Origin: JBGPLH01 sp041486365 [NCBI: Thermodesulfobacteriota bacterium]
Lineage (GTDB): Bacteria; JAUYMQ01
Assembly: GCA_041486365.1 (NCBI GenBank)
Contig: JBGPLH010000205.1
Location: forward strand, 1-6,157
DNA length: 6,157 nt
Reading direction: 5' to 3'
This document shows positions 1 to 4,970 of the stretch, one piece after another. Under the pieces are notes generated by a model, which worked only from the letters and a program-made list of their open reading frames with translations, had not been told where the DNA came from and ran no database searches. Numbering within the stretch: position 1 is the first letter of the stretch; each line of letters opens with the position of its first letter. Both the position numbers and the translations under genes were made by a program.

Positions 1-585
1 CGCCACGACCTCCTGATCTTCGACGCGCCTTCCACGGGGTTCATCCTCTTCATGCTCCAGCTCCCGCAGGTGGTCGTGCAGGTGCTCCGCAGCGGCTTCT
101 TCGCCCGCGACGCGGCCGACATGTACGACCTCCTCTCCGATCCCGCCCGCACGCAGATACTCATCGTCACGCTCCCGGAGGAGCTTCCGGTGCTCGAAGC
201 GCGGGACCTCTGGCAGCGGCTCCAATCGCTCCCCTCCCCCGCCTCCGCCGGGATCGTGCTGAACGGCGTGCTCTCGGGCATGGGCGACCCGGGTCCGCTC
301 CCCGCCACCCGCGGGGCGAAGCGCGCGGGGAACGCGGTCCTCTCGGCGATCGCGCGCGTCGCGGGGGAAGACACGATGATGGCCGTGCTCCAGGCGAACC
401 GCCTGCTCGCCCAGCGAAGCGCCGCCGCCGCGGGCCACCTCGGCATGCTCCGCGACACGCATGCGCCGCTCTGGACGGTCCCCTTCCTCCCGCCCGAGGG
501 ACGCGACGAGGCGGCCTGGGCGCGGCGCCTGGCCGACGCGGTCCGCGCCTCCGGCCTCGCCTCCGTCCTGGAGGCCCCCCCGTGA
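1..585 (+). CDS. ArsA/Get3-like ATPase, first of a tandem pair (5' end missing)
   Basis: The C-terminal 194 residues of an ArsA/Get3-family P-loop ATPase. The reading frame is open from base 1, and the Walker A region lies outside the window. The visible part begins with a hydrophobic strand ending in a switch II-like motif, FDAPSTG (about residues 7-13 of the fragment), which corresponds to DxAPTG in ArsA and Get3. Further on, the run around LIVTLPEELPVLEARDL resembles the family strand VxxPExxxxxE, followed by a strand ending in VLNGV (family: VVNR or VVNQ). The stop codon overlaps the GTG start of the next gene, another ArsA-like ATPase, so the two are almost certainly translated together. 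The arrangement resembles mycobacterial Rv3679-Rv3680, where two ArsA-like proteins form a complex. The cargo or substrate cannot be read from the sequence, and arsenite transport is not implied because no arsB, arsD or arsR is present. Confidence 0.82.
   Translation, partial: RHDLLIFDAPSTGFILFMLQLPQVVVQVLRSGFFARDAADMYDLLSDPARTQILIVTLPEELPVLEARDLWQRLQSLPSPASAGIVLNGVLSGMGDPGPLPATRGAKRAGNAVLSAIARVAGEDTMMAVLQANRLLAQRSAAAAGHLGMLRDTHAPLWTVPFLPPEGRDEAAWARRLADAVRASGLASVLEAPP
570..574 (+). promoter_or_regulatory. Shine-Dalgarno site for the second ArsA-like ATPase
   Basis: GGAGG sits seven bases before the GTG at 582, inside the end of the upstream gene. It supports GTG 582 as the true start and hence the GTGA overlap and translational coupling. 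Confidence 0.6.
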
Positions 586-1754
586 GCCTCTCGCGCCTGC
601 TGCAGGAGAAACGCGTGGTGATCTGCTGCGGGAGCGGCGGCGTGGGGAAGACCACGACCTCCGCGGCGCTCGGACTCCGGGGTGCGGCGCTCGGGCGCAA
701 GACGCTCGTCCTCACGATTGATCCGGCCCGCCGGCTGGCCGACGCGCTTGGAATCCCGGCCCTGGAACACAGCCCGACGCGCGTGCCGCAAACGACGCTC
801 CGCGCGGCAGGACGCGCGGGACGCGGCATGCTCGACGCGATGGTGCTCGACGCCAAGATCGCCCTGGACGACGTCGTGCGCCGGCACGCCCCCTCCGAGC
901 GCGTGCGAGACACGATCCTCGCGAACCCGCTCTACCGGTTCGGCTCCCGGGCGCTGATCGAGAGCCCCGAGTACCTCGCGATGGAAACGCTGAACGCGCT
1001 GGAGGCCGAGGGGTCCTGGGAGCTTCTCGTCGTCGACACGCCGCCCACGCGGCACGCGCTGGACTTTTTCAGCGCCCCGCGGCGCATGGTCGAGTTCCTC
1101 GAGCGCAACCGCTTCCTGGCGCTCATGACGCCCCGGGGAAAGGACGCGCTGCGCGGGCAACGGATCGTCGGGATGAGCGTCGGCATGCTGCTCAGGGTGA
1201 TCGCGCGCGTGACGGGCTCGCAGCTCCTGGAGGCGGCCCGGGAGTTCTTCACGGCCTTCGAGGGGATGTTCGAGGGCTTCCGCGAGCGCGCGGCGCGGAT
1301 GGATCGGCTGCTCCGGTCGGAGGCGACGTCGACGGTGATCGTGACGAGCCCGGAGCCGCACGCGATCTCGGAGGCGCGCGTGCTCCTCGCCTCCTTCGCG
1401 GCCGAGGGCATTCCGGTCGGGGGCCTGATCGTGAACCGCGTGGCGACCGATCCGGTTCCGGATGGGGCGCTCCGGGCCTGGGCCGGGGGCGCAAAGCCCA
1501 CCGCGAAGCGGCTGGCGGGGACGCTCGCGCTCCCGGGACTCACGCCCAGGGATCGTGACCGCGCGGAAGCGATGATCGAGAATTACCTGCTGTACCGCAG
1601 GCTGGCCGGGCGCGATCGCGAGGCGATCCGGGGGCTCGGGGATCTCGGGCTTCCACCCGGCGCGCTGCACGTGGTGCCGGAGCTGGAGGACGAGGTGGTG
1701 CGGCTCGAGGGGCTACGGAAGTTCCTGCGGCACCTGGGACGGGCGGGTCGCTGA
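582..1754 (+). CDS. ArsA/Get3-like ATPase, second of a tandem pair
   Basis: A complete 390-residue ArsA/Get3-family ATPase. The N-terminus has a P-loop, GSGGVGKTTT (residues 17-26), then switch I as TIDPARRLADAL (45-56, with Asp47 matching the TDPAHS aspartate of Get3), and switch II as DTPPTRHALDF (from 152). A later strand, IVTSPEPHAISEAR, and the strand ending GGLIVNRV are the family's C-terminal core. The family usually has KGGVGKT; here Ser18 replaces the signature lysine, as I recall also for mycobacterial Rv3680. Switch II reads DTPPTRHALDF, close to the Rv3680 form, rather than DTAPTGHTLR of classical ArsA. The middle (about 175-235) is hydrophobic and helical (MSVGMLLRVIARV), which could be a client-binding or membrane-contacting part, but this is inference. 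The GTG start is fixed by a good ribosome site and by the P-loop lying 17 residues in. Its partner is the overlapping upstream gene. The substrate is unknown. Confidence 0.9.
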   Translation: MSLSRLLQEKRVVICCGSGGVGKTTTSAALGLRGAALGRKTLVLTIDPARRLADALGIPALEHSPTRVPQTTLRAAGRAGRGMLDAMVLDAKIALDDVVRRHAPSERVRDTILANPLYRFGSRALIESPEYLAMETLNALEAEGSWELLVVDTPPTRHALDFFSAPRRMVEFLERNRFLALMTPRGKDALRGQRIVGMSVGMLLRVIARVTGSQLLEAAREFFTAFEGMFEGFRERAARMDRLLRSEATSTVIVTSPEPHAISEARVLLASFAAEGIPVGGLIVNRVATDPVPDGALRAWAGGAKPTAKRLAGTLALPGLTPRDRDRAEAMIENYLLYRRLAGRDREAIRGLGDLGLPPGALHVVPELEDEVVRLEGLRKFLRHLGRAGR

Positions 1755-1769
1755 GACCGGCGACCGGTC
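1755..1769. terminator. Possible bidirectional terminator hairpin between convergent genes
   Basis: GACCGG-CGA-CCGGTC is a perfect six-base inverted repeat with a three-base loop. It fills the 13-base gap between the stop of the second ArsA-like gene (1752-1754) and the stop of the LOG gene (1768-1770), and its right arm enters the latter. Its position between convergent genes fits a shared terminator. The stem is short and no T-run follows on either strand, so intrinsic termination is uncertain. Confidence 0.35.
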
Positions 1770-2349
1770 AGAGCGCCTTCCGGTCGATCCACTTCCCCTC
1801 GCGCGGCGGCTCGTAGCGCGCGAAGGCGTCGAGCAGCGCTTCGGGCGTGTCGTGGACGAGCAGCAGGGCCCGGTGCTTCGCCTTGAGGAAGCCCTCCGCG
1901 ACCGCGTGATCGAGGAAGCGCAGCATGCCGTCGTAGTAGCCGCGGACGTTCAGGAGGCCCACGGGCTTCTCGTGGAATCCGAGCTGGGCCCAGGTGACCG
2001 TCTCGAACAGCTCCTCGAGCGTTCCCCACCCGCCGGGGAGCGCGATGAAGGCGTCGGAGAGATCGGCCATCATCGCCTTACGCTCGTGCATGGATTCGAC
2101 CACGCGAAGGTCCGTCACGCCCGTGTGGGCCAGCTCCTTCTCCACCAGCACGCCGGGAATGATGCCGATCACCTTCCCGCCCTCCGCGAGCGCCGCGTTC
2201 GCCACCTCCGCCATCAGCCCGACGTTTCCACCGCCGAACACCACGCCGAGGCCCCTCTTCGCGAGGATGCGCCCCACCGCGCGCGCCGCGCCGGTGTACT
2301 CCACCCGCGCGCCCGCGTTCGAGCCGCAGAAGACGCACACGCGTTTCAT
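1768..2349 (-). CDS. LOG-family cytokinin riboside 5'-monophosphate phosphoribohydrolase-like protein (TIGR00730)
   Basis: A 193-residue protein of the LOG / YvdD family. These enzymes cleave the N-glycosidic bond of (N6-modified) AMP, releasing the base and ribose 5-phosphate. They are cytosolic dimers with a Rossmann-like fold. The start [13 protein letters not shown] is typical. [15 protein letters not shown] (37-50) is the first glycine-rich turn, MHERKAMM (88-95) carries the conserved Arg90, and [10 protein letters not shown] (104-113) is the signature PGGxGTxxE, with Glu113 as the expected catalytic acid. Length matches the family. An in-frame ATG at 2364 and one at 2430 would add 5 or 27 residues, but the latter overlaps the upstream gene and neither has the conserved N-terminus. 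A GAGG nine bases before 2349 favours the short form. It is the last gene of the minus-strand unit, 40 bases after the crotonase gene. Bacterial members are often called lysine decarboxylases in error. True substrate in this organism is unknown. Confidence 0.9.
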   Translation of the reverse strand: MKRVCVFCGSNAGARVEYTGAARAVGRILAKRGLGVVFGGGNVGLMAEVANAALAEGGKVIGIIPGVLVEKELAHTGVTDLRVVESMHERKAMMADLSDAFIALPGGWGTLEELFETVTWAQLGFHEKPVGLLNVRGYYDGMLRFLDHAVAEGFLKAKHRALLLVHDTPEALLDAFARYEPPREGKWIDRKAL

Positions 2350-2357
2350 CCTTTTGA

Positions 2358-2362
2358 TCCTC
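2358..2362 (-). promoter_or_regulatory. Shine-Dalgarno site deciding the LOG start
   Basis: On the minus strand GAGGA precedes the ATG at 2349, with about nine bases between GAGG and the start codon. The upstream in-frame ATGs at 2364 and 2430 lack a comparable site, so the 193-residue product is preferred. Confidence 0.45.
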
Positions 2363-2389
2363 ATCGGGGGGGAGGCTGGTGCCGCCGGG

Positions 2390-3091
2390 TCAGAACCACT
2401 CGCGCAGCATAGGATCGTCGTCCTGCTCAACGATGCGCGTGAGGTCCACGAGAGCGGCCTTCCGAAGCTGCGCCTTGATCCGCGGATAGCCGGGGAGCGC
2501 CCCGAGCGTGGCCGCCCGCTCGAGCGCCCGCGGGAGCACCCGCTCGGGGGGAACGACTTCGTCTACGATGCCGAGCGCGAGGGCGCGGGCCGGCTCGAAG
2601 GCGTCGCCCGTGAGCGTGAGCAGGCGCGCCGCGTGGGGCGGAAGTTCCGCCATCACGATCGTCATCGGACCGGCCGGGAACGGGATCCCGACGTTCACCT
2701 CCGTGAGGGCGAGCTTGCAGGTCGCGGAGGTCGAGATGCGAACGTCACAGGCCAGCGCGAGCACGAGACCGCCCGCCATCGCGTGGCCGTTCACGGCGGC
2801 CACGACGGGCCGCGGCATCGCGTAGAGCCCGCGGATCATCCGGTTCACCGTCCGGAGCATCTCGCGCTGCTCGTCCGGCGAGTACTTCGGCACAATCTTC
2901 AGATCGAGCCCCGCCGAGAAGCACCTGCCCGCACCGGTGATCACGACGCCCTTCCCCGCGGGTAGCCGCTCCGCCGCGTCCAGCACGGCGCTCAGCTCAC
3001 GCGCCGCGTCCACGGTGATTGCATTCACCGGCGCGCGATCGAACGTGACCAGCAGCGCTTCCGGTCTCTCCTCGATGTGGAAGTACTTCAT
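2390..3091 (-). CDS. Crotonase-family enoyl-CoA isomerase/hydratase-like protein
   Basis: A 233-residue crotonase-fold protein, slightly short of the usual 250-260 residues and ending soon after the helical trimerisation region. Acyl-CoA oxyanion-hole segments are visible: CFSAGLDLK (57-65) and [13 protein letters not shown] (104-116). In enoyl-CoA hydratase two glutamates act, in GGGCEL and in PEIxLG. Here the first position is Val110, while the second is kept as Glu131 in LTEVNVG. Mitochondrial delta3,delta2-enoyl-CoA isomerase (ECI1) has the same pattern, with AGGCLVALTCD followed by a single catalytic Glu in LNETQLG. An isomerase acting on 3-enoyl-CoA, or another proton-shuttling crotonase, is therefore more likely than a hydratase; this is inference from motif alignment by memory. 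The gene follows the ABM-like gene by eight bases and precedes the LOG gene by 40. No other beta-oxidation gene is in the window, so the pathway is open. Confidence 0.88.
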   Translation of the reverse strand: MKYFHIEERPEALLVTFDRAPVNAITVDAARELSAVLDAAERLPAGKGVVITGAGRCFSAGLDLKIVPKYSPDEQREMLRTVNRMIRGLYAMPRPVVAAVNGHAMAGGLVLALACDVRISTSATCKLALTEVNVGIPFPAGPMTIVMAELPPHAARLLTLTGDAFEPARALALGIVDEVVPPERVLPRALERAATLGALPGYPRIKAQLRKAALVDLTRIVEQDDDPMLREWF

Positions 3092-3099
3092 GGCGGGGG

Positions 3100-3408
3100 T
3101 CAGGCCTCCGTGACGTCACGCATCCGCGCGATGACGGGCCGCCCGGCGAGCATGGGGCCGAGCCGCTCTATCGCGGCCCGCAGCCACGGCTGGGCCAGGT
3201 GCGCCTCGAGCGCCTCCTCGCTCTCCCACTCCTCGAGCATCGCGAAGCGCGTCGGGTCGGATAGATCCTGGCACAGATCGTACCGCAGGCAACCCCGATC
3301 CTTTCGCGACGGCCCGACCAGCGCTTCCAGCGCGAGTCGGCCAACGTCGTCGACCTTGTCGGGCCTCACGGTGAATGTGGCGACCACGCGAACGGCGGGA
3401 AGGGCCAT
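3100..3408 (-). CDS. ABM-domain protein (putative quinol monooxygenase / YgiN-like)
   Basis: A 102-residue protein made of a single antibiotic-biosynthesis-monooxygenase (ABM) dimeric ferredoxin-like domain. The order of elements fits: an N-terminal strand RVVATFTVRPDKVD (7-20), a helix, the turn and strand SRKDRGCLRYDL (34-45, matching the S.xExGCLxYDl pattern), then FAMLEEWESEEALEAHL (55-71) with the commonly conserved His70, and a C-terminal strand. Members are small cytosolic proteins that oxidise quinols or polyketides without a metal or flavin, or degrade haem; the substrate cannot be told from this sequence. The ATG at 3408 has a strong GAGGAGG four bases upstream. The stop lies eight bases before the crotonase start, so the two are probably cotranslated. 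The gap from hisG is 57 bases with no promoter I can recognise. Confidence 0.85.
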   Translation of the reverse strand: MALPAVRVVATFTVRPDKVDDVGRLALEALVGPSRKDRGCLRYDLCQDLSDPTRFAMLEEWESEEALEAHLAQPWLRAAIERLGPMLAGRPVIARMRDVTEA

Positions 3409-3412
3409 GGGG

Positions 3413-3419
3413 CCTCCTC
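3413..3419 (-). promoter_or_regulatory. Strong Shine-Dalgarno site for the ABM-domain gene
   Basis: GAGGAGG on the minus strand, four bases before the ATG at 3408. It is the best ribosome site in the window and marks independent translation initiation after the 57-base gap following hisG. Confidence 0.65.
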
Positions 3420-3465
3420 GGCAGGCGCGCGGCAGGTTGGAAATCGCAGGGCTCGCGCGAGGGAA

Positions 3466-4428
3466 TCAGGGGATGATCTTGTTGAGCGGGTACTCCACGA
3501 TCCCCGCGGCCCCCGCCGCCTTGAGCGCGGGGATGAGATCGCGGGCGAGCTTCTCCTCGACGATCGTGTTGACGTCGCACCACTGGGGGTCCGAGAGGTT
3601 GGCGATCGTCGGCTTCTGAAGCGCGGGGAGGATCGACAGCACGCGCGTGAGGTCCTTCTTGCGGACGTTCATCATGAGGCCGACCTTCCCCTCGGCGTCC
3701 ACGGCCCCCTTGAGCATCAGGACCAGGTTCTCCATCTTCGTGCGCTTCCAGGGATCGCGGAAGGCCTTGCGGTTGGCGATGAAGCGCGTGGTGCTCTCGA
3801 GCAGCGTCTCGACGATGCGCAGGTTGTTCGCGCGCAGGCTCGAGCCGGTCTCGGTGGCCTCCACGATCGCGTCGGCCAGGCGGGGCGGCTTCACTTCCGT
3901 GGCGCCCCAGGAGAACTCGACCTCCGCCGTCACGCGGTGGCGCCTGAGGAAGTCCTTCGTCACCTCGACCAGCTCCGTCGCGATTCGCTTGCCCTGGAGA
4001 TCCTTCGGCGAGCGGATCGGCGAGTTCTCCGGGACCGCGAGCACCCAGCGCACGGGACGGGAGGTCGCCTTCGAGTAGGCGAGCTGGGCCATCTCGACCA
4101 CCTTCGCCCTGTTCTCGAGGATCCAGTCCTTGCCCGTGAGCCCGCAATCGAGGACGCCGTCCTCCACGTAGCGGGCCATCTCCTGGGCGCGGATCAACAT
4201 GCACTCGATCCCGGGATCGTCGATCGAGGGGTAGTAGGAGCGGCTGCCGAAGGTGATCGTGTAGCCGGCCTTGCGGAAGAGCGCGGCGGTGGCGTCCTGG
4301 AGGCTTCCCTTCGGAAGACCCAGGCGAAGCGGTCCGGGCGGGGCCGCGCTCGCGGGCGCGGCGCTCTTCCCGGCGGCCCCCTTCGCTTTCACGGGACGCC
4401 CGGCGTCCTTCGCGCGTGGCTTCTTCAT
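3466..4428 (-). CDS. hisG: ATP phosphoribosyltransferase, long form (histidine biosynthesis step 1)
   Basis: HisG joins ATP and PRPP to give phosphoribosyl-ATP, the committed and histidine-inhibited first step of histidine synthesis. The 320-residue product begins its catalytic fold at [15 protein letters not shown] (33-47), followed by CGLTGKDWI (95-103) and the PRPP-binding loop [13 protein letters not shown] (191-203; family DxxETGxTLxxN). Residues from about 233 form the C-terminal regulatory domain ([19 protein letters not shown] through [10 protein letters not shown]), which holds the histidine site in hexameric long-form enzymes, so HisZ is not needed. About 32 residues rich in Lys, Ala and Pro precede the first strand, which is more than usual. 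The ATG at 4428 overlaps the hisI stop as ATGA, supporting this start; a GTG at codon 13 is the only obvious shorter option. The frame stays open upstream to 4779 but that part is a shadow of hisI. Likely transcribed with hisI. Confidence 0.95.
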   Translation of the reverse strand: MKKPRAKDAGRPVKAKGAAGKSAAPASAAPPGPLRLGLPKGSLQDATAALFRKAGYTITFGSRSYYPSIDDPGIECMLIRAQEMARYVEDGVLDCGLTGKDWILENRAKVVEMAQLAYSKATSRPVRWVLAVPENSPIRSPKDLQGKRIATELVEVTKDFLRRHRVTAEVEFSWGATEVKPPRLADAIVEATETGSSLRANNLRIVETLLESTTRFIANRKAFRDPWKRTKMENLVLMLKGAVDAEGKVGLMMNVRKKDLTRVLSILPALQKPTIANLSDPQWCDVNTIVEEKLARDLIPALKAAGAAGIVEYPLNKIIP

Positions 4429-4799
4429 TTCTTGTACACCTTCTTCGGATCGAAGACGGGGCTCCCGATCGTCTCCACGCGATCCCCGTCGACCCGCCGG
4501 TGAAAACAGGTGCGGAAACCCTTGTGGCAGGCCGCGCCGCCCCCCTGCTCGACCTTGATCAGCACCGTGTCCTCGTCGCAGTCGATGAAGATCTCCTTCA
4601 CGAGCTGCACGTGGCCGCTCTCCTCGCCCTTCATCCAGGTCCTGTTGCGGGAGCGGCTGTGGTAGTGGACTTTCCCCGTGGCAAGCGTCTTCTCCCAGGC
4701 CGCCGCGTCCATGAAAGCGACCATGAGGACCTCGCCGGTCTTCCAGTCCTGGGCGATGGCGGGGACGAGGCCGTCCCACTTGTCGAAGTTGAGCTTCAT
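4425..4799 (-). CDS. hisI: Phosphoribosyl-AMP cyclohydrolase (histidine biosynthesis step 3)
   Basis: HisI opens the adenine ring of phosphoribosyl-AMP to give ProFAR. The 124-residue protein is the monofunctional form, without the HisE pyrophosphohydrolase domain, which must be encoded elsewhere. Conserved segments in order are VLMVAFMD (24-31), [19 protein letters not shown] (45-63), the magnesium-binding IDCDEDTVL (72-80; Asp73, Asp75, Asp77), and CHKGFRTCF (91-99). Cys74, Cys91 and Cys98 are the expected zinc ligands, from two subunits. All are present, so it should be active. The ATG at 4799 has GAGAGG six bases upstream and the start [18 protein letters not shown] is typical. The same frame stays open to 5945, but that stretch is antisense to the inositol phosphate synthase gene and is not part of HisI. 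The stop overlaps the hisG start (ATGA), implying translational coupling. Confidence 0.95.
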   Translation of the reverse strand: MKLNFDKWDGLVPAIAQDWKTGEVLMVAFMDAAAWEKTLATGKVHYHSRSRNRTWMKGEESGHVQLVKEIFIDCDEDTVLIKVEQGGGAACHKGFRTCFHRRVDGDRVETIGSPVFDPKKVYKK

Positions 4800-4839
4800 G
4801 GAGGGCCTCTCGGACCGATCGCGGGCGGGGAAATGGCCC

Positions 4840-4868
4840 TGTGTACCACGCCCACGGCGTGTCGTCAA
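4840..4868 (-). promoter_or_regulatory. Candidate sigma70-type promoter for hisI-hisG
   Basis: On the minus strand TTGACG (4868-4863, five of six to TTGACA) is followed after exactly 17 bases by TACACA (4845-4840), preceded by TGG as in an extended -10. Transcription would start near 4833, giving a leader of about 34 bases before the hisI ATG, too short for a his attenuator. The -10 match is only partial, so this is a prediction. Confidence 0.42.
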
Positions 4869-4872
4869 ACGG

Positions 4873-4910
4873 GTGACACCTCGGTTGCGCCCCACCGCAT
4901 CATTATCTAG
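4873..4910 (+). promoter_or_regulatory. Candidate promoter region for inositol-3-phosphate synthase
   Basis: The AT-rich run CATCATTATCTAG (4898-4910) stands out in this GC-rich sequence. It lies 20 bases or more downstream of GTGACA (4873-4878, five of six to TTGACA). The best -10 pairing is CATCAT at 4898 with a 19-base spacer, which is longer than ideal. It partly interleaves with the divergent his promoter, so the two could compete or share control. Confidence 0.28.
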
Positions 4911-4919
4911 ACTCCCGGC

Positions 4920-4960
4920 CGAACCCTGCCGCGTTCCGACTTCCGCACGAACCCTGCCGC
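4920..4960 (+). repeat. Pair of 13-base direct repeats in the inositol-3-phosphate synthase leader
   Basis: CGAACCCTGCCGC occurs exactly at 4920-4932 and again at 4948-4960, 28 bases apart start to start. The second copy ends ten bases before the ATG at 4971 and adjoins the ribosome site. It lies downstream of the presumed promoter. It could be a regulator site, a leader RNA element, or a chance duplication. Confidence 0.5.
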
Positions 4961-4961
4961 C

Positions 4962-4965
4962 GAGG
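4962..4965 (+). promoter_or_regulatory. Shine-Dalgarno site for inositol-3-phosphate synthase
   Basis: GAGG five bases before the ATG at 4971; it fixes the start and lies directly after the second 13-base repeat copy. Confidence 0.5.
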
Positions 4966-4970
4966 TACGC

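Noticed and set aside
167-913. 248-residue minus-strand frame opposite the two ArsA-like genes
   Set aside because: Low-complexity Arg/Pro/Gly composition, no motif, and both plus-strand genes in this stretch have family motifs.
1994-2965. 323-residue plus-strand open frame opposite LOG and the crotonase
   Set aside because: High-GC sequence leaves antisense frames open; composition is Arg/His/Pro-rich with no recognisable domain, while both minus-strand genes have clear motifs.
3420-3436. GGCAGG repeated twice in the hisG-ABM gap
   Set aside because: A six-base repeat in GC-rich DNA is not significant.
3452-3461. Ten-base palindrome CTCGCGCGAG just after the hisG stop
   Set aside because: It has no loop or T-run, so it is not a convincing terminator; short GC palindromes are expected at this base composition.
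3116-4204. 362-residue minus-strand open frame overlapping hisG and the ABM gene
   Set aside because: Same-strand frame-shifted shadow of two recognised genes, very rich in Arg, Gly and Pro.
4429-4779. Upstream extension of the hisG frame to 437 residues
   Set aside because: It lies inside hisI in another frame and is Arg/Gly-rich shadow sequence; the ATGA overlap marks the real start.
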